Assembly (NCBI GenBank): GCA_051920445.1
Contig: JBPPLN010000002.1
Location: 310,001 to 374,000 of the forward strand
DNA from: CAG-177 sp003514385
GTDB taxonomy: Bacteria; Bacillota; Clostridia; Oscillospirales; Acutalibacteraceae
Length of the DNA: 64,000 nt
Direction: 5' to 3'
Shown here in pieces: positions 8,441-17,327 of this stretch. The number at the start of each line of letters is the position of its first letter. Positions within the stretch are counted from its first letter, which is position 1. The translations under genes and the position numbers were made by a program. The notes beneath the pieces are model-generated. The model searched no databases. It was given only the letters and a program-made list of their open reading frames with translations, and was not told where the DNA came from.

Positions 8441-9270
8441 ATTCGAGTCCCCACTGTTATTTTGAGATCGACATGCCGAACGGCGCGAAGAATACACGCG
8501 ACAATAATCGCCGCGAACAAGCAGAAATACGCGCACGAAAAGCCGACCGACGGCAGACCGGCATCTTCTGAGAAGCCGTGATTTGAAAAGACGGAGATAA
8601 AAAACGGGAGGTACTTAAACCTAATCAGATATGAAATGATATGCTGAGCCGAGAGCACGGCGAAGCCCAGCACGCGGCTGCCGCTTAAATTTATCAAAAA
8701 CAGAAGCGAGCCGCAGAAAAAGCCGTAGCCGAGATTCAGCGCCAAGGCATAGAACGCCGCGAGATACGGCGTAACAGCCGACATAAAAAGCTTCGGGTCG
8801 ACTGTGATATGATAAGACGAAGCCGCCGCATCGCGCATAACGAGCTCATAAAACGGCGCGCTCCACACATTGCCCGCAAAGGCGTTGGGCGAGAAGAATA
8901 TCACGGTCACCGCGAGCGAAAATATATAATACACGACGCAGGAGAGCAGGATATACATGAGCTTTCCGACTACCCACTGCACCCGCGAACAGCGCACGAG
9001 CGAATACATCGCGCTCTGCTCGGTAAAAGGCGCATCGGCAAACAGGAGCATAAGCCCGAGGAACATCAATGTCGCGATATGGAGCGTTGAGCTGTTATAT
9101 ATAAACGGCTCGAATATGTTAAGCGGATCTCCGCTCGCCCGGGCGAACTGCATAAGATTCACGGAATCGAGCAGCGAAGCGGCGGCGCAGACGAGAAAAG
9201 CCGTAACAGTCCGCGCGCTGCCGAGCCATGTGCCGAACTGCCAGCGCATCACAGAGAGACACTGTTTCAT
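8437..9270 (-). CDS. ABC-2-like membrane protein, permease 2
   Basis: A 277-residue polytopic membrane protein. The ATG at 9270 follows AAGGAGG and overlaps the stop of permease 1 as ATGA. The run has six to seven hydrophobic segments with a larger non-membrane portion near residues 150-180. Overlaps at both ends tie it to its neighbours. The sequence does not closely resemble permease 1 or 3, so the three are probably divergent paralogues or unrelated subunits. Confidence 0.65.
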   Translation of the reverse strand: MKQCLSVMRWQFGTWLGSARTVTAFLVCAAASLLDSVNLMQFARASGDPLNIFEPFIYNSSTLHIATLMFLGLMLLFADAPFTEQSAMYSLVRCSRVQWVVGKLMYILLSCVVYYIFSLAVTVIFFSPNAFAGNVWSAPFYELVMRDAAASSYHITVDPKLFMSAVTPYLAAFYALALNLGYGFFCGSLLFLINLSGSRVLGFAVLSAQHIISYLIRFKYLPFFISVFSNHGFSEDAGLPSVGFSCAYFCLFAAIIVACILRAVRHVDLKITVGTRI

Positions 9271-10034
9271 TGCAGCAGCCTCCTTCGCGCAAAGAAGATG
9301 AACGCCGCGCAGCCGAGCACCAAGAGCACCGCCTGATACAAAAACAGAAAGCCGAACGACGGCAGGATATCGGGCAGGATGGTGTTGGTCGGGCTGAATT
9401 TTTCTTTTTGCAGCGCGCTCGCGACGAGGTGCATCAGGAAGAACAACACGAACGGACCGCAGAGAGCCACATATCTGTTGGGCACAGCGGCGGACAGAGC
9501 CGTGCCGATAACTCCCCACACGACGCCAAAGAGGAACGCGAGCAGGATTATCACTCCGACCAGGCCGAGCCCGCCCGCGACATTTTCAAACGGCTGCAAT
9601 ATGCTTTCGTCGATCGGAGTCTTCGAGTGTCCGTTCGGGACATACGGGTCGCAGAAAATGAGCATTATGAGCGCAAACACTGCAAGCGGCAGAGCGTTTG
9701 CCGCGCCGCCGCAGACAGCGTTTGAAAAAAGTCTTGAGAACATATATTTTCTGCGGCTCTTCGAGCGCACGAGCATAAAGCGCAGGTATCCGCTGTTATA
9801 CTCATCGCAGAAGCGGAACACGCCGGGCATAACGGTTATAATCGGCGTAAAGATAAGATATCCGCCGAGCGCGAGGGACGAGAAGAAAAAATTGATATAA
9901 TCCGCCTTGTTATCCCACCGCGCAAAATACAGAAAATACTGATACTGCGGCTCGATAAGAAGAACAAGTCCGAGCAGCAGGGATATCAACATCCCGGTTG
10001 AAAAGAGCTGGCTTTTTACATCCTTTCTGAGCAT
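9267..10034 (-). CDS. ABC-2-like membrane protein, permease 1
   Basis: A 255-residue membrane protein with about six segments. The motif FRFCDEYNSGYLRFMLVRSKSR after the second segment is typical of ABC-2-type permeases, where a conserved Glu-containing coupling element contacts the ATPase. The start lies 13 bases downstream of the M23-like gene. It probably acts as exporter core together with the next two membrane genes and the ATPase. Confidence 0.7.
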   Translation of the reverse strand: MLRKDVKSQLFSTGMLISLLLGLVLLIEPQYQYFLYFARWDNKADYINFFFSSLALGGYLIFTPIITVMPGVFRFCDEYNSGYLRFMLVRSKSRRKYMFSRLFSNAVCGGAANALPLAVFALIMLIFCDPYVPNGHSKTPIDESILQPFENVAGGLGLVGVIILLAFLFGVVWGVIGTALSAAVPNRYVALCGPFVLFFLMHLVASALQKEKFSPTNTILPDILPSFGFLFLYQAVLLVLGCAAFIFFARRRLLQ

Positions 10035-10047
10035 AGGATCACCCCGC

Positions 10048-10701
10048 TCAGGGCTTTATGATCGTTGCGGGATCAATACTTGCGCCGTCCTTTGTGGCTG
10101 AAATGTTCAGGTGGGAGCCGGTTCCGTATTTGCCGACAAAGCCGATACTGTCGCCGCGGGCGACAACATCGCCCTCCTTAACGGAGAAATTTGCCGCGCT
10201 GTATTCAATGACATAGCCGTTGGCGCAGGTCAGCACGGCGCAGGGCGTTTTGCTTTCATCATCTTTGTTATATATCTTTGTAATTTTTCCGGTGGCGCAG
10301 GCAACAACCTTTGCACCGAAATCAGCTTTGATGCTTATGCGCTTATACTGAGTGCTGTACGGAGAGGAAAGCTGTGTATAGCCTGGCACGGGCCAGATGA
10401 ATCCGGCGGCGCTGACATTTACATTTGAAGCTTCTGTTTTCTTTGTTGTCTTTTCCGTCTGCGCGGCGGCGCTTGCTTCTTTGGCAGTGCTTGCTTCCTT
10501 TGCAGCGGTTTCCGGTGCGCCGCTTTCGGGAGCAATATCCTTCGCCGTGTTGTTCTCCCCGGTCTCTGCCTGCGCCCCTATTCCGGTCGGGTCGGCAGTT
10601 GTGCTCGGGTCTGTTTCGGGTTTGCCGCTGCAGGAACAGAGTCCCAGCATGAGTGCGATTGCGGCAGCGAGCGATACGAATCCTTTTGTGCGTTTCAACA
10701 T
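10048..10701 (-). CDS. M23/LytM-like lipoprotein with degenerate active site
   Basis: A 217-residue lipoprotein (signal ending LCSC) from the ATG at 10701 behind AAGGAGG. An Ala/Thr/Glu-rich linker precedes a C-terminal LytM fold: FIWPVPGY, ADFGAKVVACATGKI, then GSHLNIS near the end. Active M23 peptidases carry a zinc His/Asp pair in HxGxD and an HLH motif. Here the first His is absent (ISIKADFG) and HLH has become HLN, so the domain is probably non-catalytic. EnvC/NlpD-type LytM domains are known to lose zinc ligands and become amidase activators. That role here is an inference. Confidence 0.75.
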   Translation of the reverse strand: MLKRTKGFVSLAAAIALMLGLCSCSGKPETDPSTTADPTGIGAQAETGENNTAKDIAPESGAPETAAKEASTAKEASAAAQTEKTTKKTEASNVNVSAAGFIWPVPGYTQLSSPYSTQYKRISIKADFGAKVVACATGKITKIYNKDDESKTPCAVLTCANGYVIEYSAANFSVKEGDVVARGDSIGFVGKYGTGSHLNISATKDGASIDPATIIKP

Positions 10702-10720
10702 TTTGTTTTCCTCCTTTTGG

Positions 10721-11776
10721 TTATTCGTATCTATTCGTAACGGCGTAAAATTCACCGGTTACGGCATTGATGATAATGTCATTTTCATATTCGCCGTATT
10801 GCTCCAGCGTTGCGGTAGTAGCGATACAAAAACGCCAGCACGGGAACACGGTCGAATTATATGTTTCGGGATCTTCGACCGACATATATTCAAAGCTTAT
10901 CTCTTTTACGATCGAGTCTTTGACAAGTCCCGCGGCGGCAAGCTTCTTCTGCAGGACTGCGAGAACGCCGTCGAGCGTCATGACTCTGCTGTTTACGATT
11001 TTCGACTCGCCAAGCTCAAGCCTTGTGAGCCTTGCGTCAACAACGCCCCTGTCGTCTATTGCGACGGTGCATCCTGTGCTGTCAGGCTCGCCGCTCGAAA
11101 GCGGTATTCCGTCGGCAACCTGGACATATTTATATTCATATCTGCCGCGTTTGGCACGGTTGCCTCGCTCGGTCAGAGGCTCAACGACCTGCGAAAAGAC
11201 GAGCTCAAAATCGGTCATTCCGAGGCGGCTGAGAAGCTTATCCGACAGGCGGCGCGCATCGTCGGGAGAGATATTGCAGCCCTTTGCCCATCCGGGCTTC
11301 AAAGCGGTCGGATGGTTTGACGCGCTCAGGACTTCGGACACGCCGAAATAAAATCCGCCCGGGAGCAGCCCGGCAGACGGATCGTCCTCCGCCGTTTTCT
11401 CCGAGCCGGGATTGAACATCGGATCGTCGCCGGAGAAGAACAGATTTTCGAGCTCGAACAGGTCGAAGAAACGGTACTGCGCGGAATATGTCCGTATATC
11501 TCCGGTTATCTTCGGCACTTTTATATCGGCGTCGATATGCACGGTTATGCCGTCGGATGAAATGTCGCGCTTGAGATGCTCAGATTCGGAGAGAGTCGGC
11601 ACGCCCTCTCCGCTCCTGCCGTTATCGGCGGGAGCATTGACGAGGGACTCGACGAGCAAATCGTTCGAGCTTTTTGCGCGCATGACATTTCCGTCCATGA
11701 CAGACTCGGGCGTTTTTTGGCATGCCGCAAGCAGCAATATAGAAAAAGCAAGAAAAATCAAAGCAGATTTTTTCAC
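10721..11776 (-). CDS. Large lipoprotein heading the ABC operon
   Basis: A 351-residue lipoprotein with lipobox LAAC (Cys about residue 19). The mature part has no motif I can name with confidence; it resembles the large, poorly described lipoproteins common in Oscillospiraceae. The start is GTG at 11776, behind AAAGGGG, and both the ribosome site and the promoter belong to the 360-bp repeat. It is the first of seven same-strand genes: two lipoproteins, three membrane proteins, an ATPase and a third lipoprotein. Confidence 0.65.
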   Translation of the reverse strand: MKKSALIFLAFSILLLAACQKTPESVMDGNVMRAKSSNDLLVESLVNAPADNGRSGEGVPTLSESEHLKRDISSDGITVHIDADIKVPKITGDIRTYSAQYRFFDLFELENLFFSGDDPMFNPGSEKTAEDDPSAGLLPGGFYFGVSEVLSASNHPTALKPGWAKGCNISPDDARRLSDKLLSRLGMTDFELVFSQVVEPLTERGNRAKRGRYEYKYVQVADGIPLSSGEPDSTGCTVAIDDRGVVDARLTRLELGESKIVNSRVMTLDGVLAVLQKKLAAAGLVKDSIVKEISFEYMSVEDPETYNSTVFPCWRFCIATTATLEQYGEYENDIIINAVTGEFYAVTNRYE

Positions 11777-11879
11777 AAAAAATATCCCCTTTCCCGCCGC
11801 CGAAAGCGGCTTTTAACAGGATAAAATTCGGGCGAAAAATCCCGGCGAAAATAGCTTTTGGGAAGTCTTGACATTTTAT

Positions 11880-11908
11880 ATTATACACTGAGAAAATACA
11901 TTTGTCAA
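11880..11908 (-). promoter_or_regulatory. Consensus sigma-A promoter, copy 1
   Basis: On the minus strand TTGACA (11908-11903) and TATAAT (11885-11880) are both perfect, with 17 bases between. It would drive the lipoprotein/ABC operon beginning at 11776. Confidence 0.9.
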
Positions 11909-11910
11909 AT

Positions 11911-12140
11911 TTAGCATAATAGTGCATAGACCGAAAAGCTGCTGTCGCTGTCGATTTTGAAATCCACGCTGAATGCACTTTTTCTAACGACCGAAAGCTC
12001 ATGCATATCCTGGTGAGCGTGGCGTATCTCGAGATTGCGCAGAGTTATATTTCGGCAGTCTTCAACGGCTATGTTAGTCACCTTGCCGTCGATAACAAAA
12101 ATCGAATCTCCGCCGTCGAAAACAAGATCCGACACGCCGC
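11911..12140 (-). pseudogene. Fragment of beta-helix (GH110-like) gene, copy 1
   Basis: Frame-preserved remnant encoding SDLVFDGGDSIFVIDGK and NIAVEDCRNITLRNLEI, the inner strands of a right-handed parallel beta-helix enzyme. It nearly duplicates the end of the longer fragment at 13171. It has lost its 5' end at the repeat boundary and its 3' end to a stop codon just before the promoter, so it cannot make a functional enzyme. Confidence 0.75.
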
Positions 12141-12271
12141 GAGATACGGCTCTTTGCGGCACTCGTATATATGGATTTTGAGCTCCGCGCAGTTTGCAAC
12201 TGTTTTTTGGCTCTGAGCGTTCATACATTCATGAATGCCAAATCACCGGTTGCAGCAATTAAAGTTCGCTT

Positions 12272-13042
12272 TTATTTATTTTTTTGTTTTATTTTTTTAC
12301 GGTCTTCAATGGTTTTCAGTGTTAGTATTGACGCAACCACTGCAAAGGACACAACCACCTCAATGCATGTTTTAATCAGTTTTATATCATAATCCTTGCT
12401 ATTGTCAAAAATAACATGCACTGTGCCGTCCGGCTCCGTCATCTCAAAAACAGCGTACGACGGCGATATAGCACTCGCTACTTTTCCGGTGTTCTTCATT
12501 TCATAACGAACTCCGTTTTTGACGCGCCGGGTCTTATAAAGCACCTCGTTGCTCCAATACGAACTGTTCGCAGTTGTATCCGGTATTTCATCACAAGTGA
12601 TATTATTTGCATTCCTGTCAAAGGTCGCTGCAATATCTTCCCTGACAAAATAGACGGCTATGTTATCTCCGTTCCAACCGACGCCGAAACGCCCGCTGCA
12701 ATCAAGAGTATATCCATAGGCAAACTTCCCGTCTTTGTCATACACCGATATGCTGTTGTGACCATTTTTTGATTCACCGACAATGGCGATATATCCGCTG
12801 TCGCTTACATCAAAGCAGGATATCGACTCCCAATCGGGCTCTTTATTTGTCGACTCAAAATTGATACTCCCAAGAAATCTGTTCCTCTCTTCGGCACTCA
12901 ATTTCGTCGTCGAAAAACCGATATCCAGCGGCAAAGCCGAAACGGTCGCGCTGAAAATAAACATTATGCAGACAAGCGCGGCTGCCGCGCCGCCCAAAAA
13001 TCTGCCGAATTTATGTATCACTCTGATGCACCTCGCAATCAA
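12272..13042 (-). CDS. Hypothetical protein with two membrane segments
   Basis: About 250 residues. A hydrophobic N-terminal segment (about residues 14-36) is followed by an extracytoplasmic domain of about 170 residues with beta-propeller-like strands (DVSDSGYIAIVGES, VYDKDGKFAYGYTL), then a C-terminal membrane helix and a Lys-rich tail. The start is uncertain: TTG at 13042 lies close behind AAAGGG, while GTG at 13021 is well spaced behind GAGGTG. It is driven by promoter copy 2. I do not recognise the family. Confidence 0.6.
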   Translation of the reverse strand: MIARCIRVIHKFGRFLGGAAAALVCIMFIFSATVSALPLDIGFSTTKLSAEERNRFLGSINFESTNKEPDWESISCFDVSDSGYIAIVGESKNGHNSISVYDKDGKFAYGYTLDCSGRFGVGWNGDNIAVYFVREDIAATFDRNANNITCDEIPDTTANSSYWSNEVLYKTRRVKNGVRYEMKNTGKVASAISPSYAVFEMTEPDGTVHVIFDNSKDYDIKLIKTCIEVVVSFAVVASILTLKTIEDRKKIKQKNK

Positions 13043-13400
13043 TATACCCTTTCCCGCCGCCGAAAGCGGCTTTTAACAGGATAAAATTCGGGCAAAAAAT
13101 CCCGGCGAAAATAGCTTTTGGGAAGTCTTGACATTTTATATTATACACTGAGAAAATACATTTGTCAAATTTAGCATAATAGTGCATAGACCGAAAAGCT
13201 GCTGTCGCTGTCGATTTTGAAATCCACTCTGAATGCACTTTTTCTAACGACCAAAAACTCATGCATATCCGGGTGAGCGTGGCGTATCTCGAGATTGCGC
13301 AGAGTTATATTTCGGCAATCTTCAACGGCTATGTTAGTCACCTTGCCGTCGATAACAAAAATCGAATCTCCGCCGTCAAAAATAAGATCCGACACGCCGC
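13041..13400. repeat. Direct repeat, copy 2
   Basis: Partner of 11781-12140, in the same orientation. It supplies promoter and probable ribosome site to the membrane-protein gene at 12272-13042, while copy 1 supplies the same elements to the ABC operon. Confidence 0.95.
13140..13168 (-). promoter_or_regulatory. Consensus sigma-A promoter, copy 2
   Basis: Same TTGACA (13168-13163), 17-base spacer and TATAAT (13145-13140) as copy 1, with no mismatch. Confidence 0.9.
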
Positions 13401-13647
13401 CGAAATAGAACGGAACGGCGTTGAGATGCGGCGTTTCGTCGGGCGAAAACTCCTTTTCCTCGGCGGTGTTGGTGATAACGAGCATATATTCCTTGCAGCG
13501 CTTGCTGTCGATATAATAAGTGCCGCTGTCGAACACGGCGGTCTTCTCCCCGTCCTCGGCTTTCAAAGCCGAGATAAACTCTGCGAGCTTCTCCGAAATA
13601 TCCTCATTCGGAACTATGCCGAAATCGGCGGCGTTAAATATTTTCAG
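13171..13647 (-). pseudogene. Truncated beta-helix glycosidase, GH110-like
   Basis: About 158 codons. IFNAADFGIVPNEDISEKL and the later NLEIRHAHPD strand pattern match the N-terminal portion of right-handed beta-helix glycosidases (GH110-type alpha-galactosidases and relatives), which are normally around 600 residues. The reading frame ends soon after VDFKIDSDSS, so most of the protein is missing. GGAGG at about 13656 is correctly spaced from a CTG at 13647 rather than ATG, GTG or TTG; start-codon decay is one explanation. An upstream in-frame extension reaches 13698 but lacks a ribosome site. Confidence 0.65.
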
Positions 13648-13723
13648 AGTTGTCCTCCAAAAATTCACTGCTAATGAGTCTATTCTATCAGATTGCACGG
13701 CTAAGGAGCAAGGCGGAAAGACG

Positions 13724-13755
13724 AAAGAGCGTCCTCTTTTCGGAGAACGCTCTTT
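13724..13755. terminator. Hairpin after the HEAT gene
   Basis: AAAGAGCGT (13724-13732) pairs with ACGCTCTTT (13747-13755). The T content is modest, so termination strength is uncertain. Confidence 0.45.
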
Positions 13756-13772
13756 GATGCAATTTCACTGTG

Positions 13773-14432
13773 CTATGCCGGGATATCTTCCAAAAGACTC
13801 TCAAGCGCATCTTTTACAAACCCGACCGACTCCTTGTGATACTGCGCCTGCAGGTCTTTGCGGAAGCACGAAATATCCGCATCGCCGCAAATGGCGTGAA
13901 GCTGTTGAACGGCGGCGTTTCTCACATAACAGTCCTCGGAGGATATGTATGATTTTATTTTATTCGCCGCATCGGCTTCACCCAATGCATACAACGAACA
14001 AGCCAATATAGCTCCCGCCCGATCTGATTTTTCGTCTTTACGAGCAGACAAAAGCAGAGCGCGCACCTCGCTCTTATAAGCCGTCGGATTCATTGACGCG
14101 GTATCGTACAGTGACGAATACACATATCCGCGGACAAGTTCCGAGCTGTCGGAAATATGCTTTTCAAGCTCATTTATCGCCTCGCAGATGTCAGTTCCGC
14201 TCAGAGAATCGCAGGCATTGACCCTCACGAGCTCATCCCGGTCATTCAGAAGGCGCAGCAAAACATCTGTATATTCGCCGCGCGCACCGCCCAGCACCTG
14301 CGCGACTCTGTTGCGAATCTCGGGATTACAATCGCGCGAGAGCCTTTCAAGTTCGGGATATACGGAGCTGTCGATATTTGTACCCTCAAGGTCGTTTAGA
14401 AAATCTATCTTCTTGTCGGTTGCGGTTTGCAT
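13773..14432 (-). CDS. HEAT-repeat protein
   Basis: A 219-residue all-helical protein with repeated units such as NPEIRNRVAQVLGG, DELVRVNACDSLSG, SELVRGYVYSSL and DCYVRNAAVQQLH, each a HEAT/PBS-lyase-type helical hairpin of about 30 residues. Such proteins are protein-interaction scaffolds. The ATG follows AAGGAA and begins 24 bases after the amidohydrolase stop codon, so the two are probably cotranscribed. No partner can be named. Confidence 0.75.
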   Translation of the reverse strand: MQTATDKKIDFLNDLEGTNIDSSVYPELERLSRDCNPEIRNRVAQVLGGARGEYTDVLLRLLNDRDELVRVNACDSLSGTDICEAINELEKHISDSSELVRGYVYSSLYDTASMNPTAYKSEVRALLLSARKDEKSDRAGAILACSLYALGEADAANKIKSYISSEDCYVRNAAVQQLHAICGDADISCFRKDLQAQYHKESVGFVKDALESLLEDIPA

Positions 14433-14455
14433 GGTTTAGAGTTCCTTATAATATT

Positions 14456-16051
14456 TCACACTGTCAGCGCACGGCCTGTGGTTTTGAGCGCGGACTTGTT
14501 GAGTTCATCGTTATCGAGCACGAGCTCGCCGTTGATAAACACTTTCTTTATGCCGAAAGACTTCGTCTGATCGGGCGTTGCGTTCTTAGTATCGTCCTCA
14601 TCGAACACGGTAAAATCGGCGAAATAGCCGGGCTTTACATATCCGCGGTCTTTGAGCATGAATCTGTCGGCGGTCGCGCCAGTCATGCGGCGGACGGTGT
14701 TGGGCAGAGTGTCGCCCGTACCTCTGAGAGAATCGCGCAGGAACTTCGGATAGCAGTCATAGATAGCCGGGTTCTGAACGCCGAAATCCTCGACCCAAGC
14801 ATCGGTCATGTAGAGGCAGTTGGGGTTATGCTCGAACTCGCGGATTATCTCGGGAGTGCTGTACGGTCCCATATTGACCCTGCCATTGAAGTCGCTCTCT
14901 TCGCAGAGTTGGAGATACATGTCGAGATCCGATTTTCCGTTCTCCTTTGCTATCTCGTGGACGGTCTTGCCCTCATATTTCTCATATCCCGGACCGATAT
15001 ACGCTATCTGAATATCTTTGAAGCCGAAGCCGAGAAGTATGCTCGTCGCCTTGATGAGCACGCTGAGTTTGAGCTTGTTGAGCGGCTTTTTACGCTCCTC
15101 TTTGCTCATTCCCTGATACCACACGGGGAGCACGACCGTTATGACGGACACGCCCAGAGTTTCATTATATATATCGAACATCGCGTCGACGCCGTTTTCG
15201 CGCAGACTATTCTGAATGGCGACGAACTCATCCTTGTCGCCGAACGACTGGCGGCCGACAAATATCGCGTGCGAATGCTGGAGCTTGAGGTTCGTACCCT
15301 TTGATATTTCAACGAGCTCATCCTCGGCTCTGAGCAGATGCGAACGTCCGAAAAGCGAATCGTAGGACATTGAGACTTTGCTCTCCGCCCTCGGATGGAC
15401 GGTGAGCGGCTTATTATACTTACAGCAGAGCTTGACAACTTTTTTGAGCTCCTCTGTGTCGGCATAGAGCCCCGGCTCATACATCAGACCGAGCGAGACA
15501 CCCGCCGCGCCGTCGCGCAGGTTATCTTCGAGGATGTCGAGCATTTTCTCCTCCTCCTGCGCCGAGAGCTTTCTGTTTTCATATCCGGAAACAGACGCAC
15601 GCGCCGAGCAATGACCCACGAGCGTTGCGATATTGCAGGGCATATTTCTGTCTATAGCGGCGTTGAATTCTTTTATCGAGCCGTATTTCCCGGTAGTGCC
15701 GTTGAAGAAGAAAAGACCGCCGCCTATCTTGTCTTTATAGGGCGTATCATCGTCAAAGCCGATGGCGGAAAGGCCGCAGTTTCCGGTCACGAATGTGGTT
15801 ATGCCCTGGCGGATAAACGGCTCAAAATATTTGAGCGGTTCCGTCTTTATGGCGAACCAGTCATTGTGGGAATGGGGATCGATAAAGCCGGAGGCGAGCG
15901 ACCTGCCCTCGAGGTCGATAACGCTGTCGGCACGGCTCTCGTCAACATCGCCCACTTCAATTATTCTGTCTCCCTCGAACAGAACGCTGCCGTTCACGGC
16001 GTCGCTGCCCGTTCCATCGTAGATCCTGCAGTTTTTAAGTAATGTTGCCAT
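14456..16051 (-). CDS. N-acyl-D-amino-acid deacylase family amidohydrolase
   Basis: A 531-residue metal-dependent amidohydrolase from the ATG at 16051 behind GAGGTGG. The segment SGFIDPHSHNDW carries the metal-binding HxH of the TIM barrel. LVGHCSARAS and LQHSHAIFVG provide further likely ligands, and the composite beta-sandwich of the family closes the C-terminus (GYFADFTVFD, VFINGELV). Length and layout match D-aminoacylases, which release D-amino acids from N-acyl forms, and dihydroorotase-like relatives. It is cytoplasmic. It lies between a damaged secreted-protein gene and a HEAT-repeat gene. Confidence 0.8.
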   Translation of the reverse strand: MATLLKNCRIYDGTGSDAVNGSVLFEGDRIIEVGDVDESRADSVIDLEGRSLASGFIDPHSHNDWFAIKTEPLKYFEPFIRQGITTFVTGNCGLSAIGFDDDTPYKDKIGGGLFFFNGTTGKYGSIKEFNAAIDRNMPCNIATLVGHCSARASVSGYENRKLSAQEEEKMLDILEDNLRDGAAGVSLGLMYEPGLYADTEELKKVVKLCCKYNKPLTVHPRAESKVSMSYDSLFGRSHLLRAEDELVEISKGTNLKLQHSHAIFVGRQSFGDKDEFVAIQNSLRENGVDAMFDIYNETLGVSVITVVLPVWYQGMSKEERKKPLNKLKLSVLIKATSILLGFGFKDIQIAYIGPGYEKYEGKTVHEIAKENGKSDLDMYLQLCEESDFNGRVNMGPYSTPEIIREFEHNPNCLYMTDAWVEDFGVQNPAIYDCYPKFLRDSLRGTGDTLPNTVRRMTGATADRFMLKDRGYVKPGYFADFTVFDEDDTKNATPDQTKSFGIKKVFINGELVLDNDELNKSALKTTGRALTV

Positions 16052-16098
16052 AAACTCCACCTCTTCCTTTATATTTGAATAAAAATAGCTTCGGAAAT

Positions 16099-16943
16099 TC
16101 AGCCCTCTGCGGGCTTATAGTGGCTCACATTCGCGTTGATGAGCTTATCGTAATCGGCAACATGGAACAGCGAGCCGTCCTCCATGGGATAAACGCAGAC
16201 ATCCTCCGCCTCGTTGTCATAGTTCGGGCAATATCTTGTGAACTCCACGCGAACCGAGCCGGTGTTCGGATCGACCGCGATTATCTGCTCCTGAGTGCTG
16301 TTCGCCGCGTCATAGAAGAGATAAAGCATGCCATTATAGACCGAGCCGCCCTGTATTCTGTCGAGCTTCTCTTCGAGCGGTATCGCGCGCAGGAAAGTCA
16401 TTGTTTCGAGGTCATATTGAAGTATCTCGCCGACATTGTGGAACTGCGAGGTGTAGAGATATCCGTTTTTCCTGTCTATCGCGCACCACGGGATGCCGTC
16501 GGTCAGATACTCGCTCGACATATCATAATATATCCCGGTATATTTGAGCGTTTTGCAGTCATAGAGCAGGATGAAATTATACAGATGCTTTACGTCAACC
16601 TTGCCCTCGACAGGCGCGTATATATAGCCGTTGGCGCAGTCGATGCCGCCGATGTGATTGCTGCCGTACTTCTCGGTGAACTCTTTCGGCACGGCATTCG
16701 TCCTGACCTTCAGGCAGTTCATTTCATTGTCGAACTTCGAGAGCCCCGTGAAATTCACCGCAGTTATCGCGCCGGAGCAGTAGAAATTCTCGCCGTCATA
16801 GCCGTGGCATAGAGTGACAGCACGGATTTGAGCTTATCGGTTCGCACGACTGTATAATCGCCGTCGGTTTTTATCGAGCCGAAGCCGAGAAGATAGTAGA
16901 ATATCATAACGGCGGACATTAGAAAAGACAAGATTTTTGACAT
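16099..16943 (-). pseudogene. Frameshifted secreted beta-propeller-like protein
   Basis: An ATG at 16943 behind GGGAGG opens a reading frame with a hydrophobic segment (MSKILSFLMSAVMIFYYLLG) that runs to VLSL. It then continues only in a different frame as CHGYDGENFYC and on through NFTGLSKFDNEMNC to the stop at 16099. The join lies near 16804-16812 and implies a one-base loss, or a sequencing error. The distal part repeats patterns such as NGYIYAPVEGKV and NGYLYTSQFHN, like a beta-propeller. The function is unknown. It precedes the deacylase gene by 47 bases. Confidence 0.65.
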
Positions 16944-16985
16944 AGCGCGCCTCCCGATTCCCGCAATATATACATTATATCGCAA

Positions 16986-17327
16986 AATATTAAATAAATT
17001 TTTATCTAATATTTACAATAGCATATTCATGGGTAAAAGTCAATATGCATTGGAGGTGGCGAAACTATCGTGTAGTTAACATAACAAAGTAAAACTCCCG
17101 CGCTGACGCACAGGAGTTTTGTGAATGGGTTATAAAAAGATATTCTTTCAAATTTGCTGTATGTTTTTGAACCCTCGCATTATTTTTATTATTAGAAATA
17201 TATCAAGAGGGCGTTTCATCTTGTCAGCTCAGTGTGTTACCGTTATTGAATTCAGCCGTGCAATTTTAAATTTACTCACTTTTTACTGCACTTTAGCATC
17301 AGAAATCGAATCAGCCACTCCTTTATA
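16986..17327. other. AT-rich gap
   Basis: No convincing gene. A hairpin AAAACTCC (17091-17098) with GGAGTTTT (17113-17120) could terminate transcription. The base composition is markedly richer in A and T than the flanking genes, in keeping with the remnant ORF that follows. Confidence 0.4.

Larger units (their letters stand above)
11781..12140. repeat. Direct repeat, copy 1 (promoter cassette plus gene fragment)
   Basis: This 360-bp stretch recurs at 13041-13400, offset exactly 1260 bases, with about nine mismatches counted by eye (roughly 97% identity). On the minus strand it holds the 3' remnant of a beta-helix gene, a consensus promoter and a ribosome site. Homology stops sharply at 12140, where copy 2 continues into the longer gene fragment, and at about 11781, where each copy passes into a different gene. 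Confidence 0.95.

Noticed and set aside
11781..13400. Duplicated segment as an insertion sequence or transposon
   Set aside because: No transposase gene, no terminal inverted repeats and no target-site duplication at the ends.
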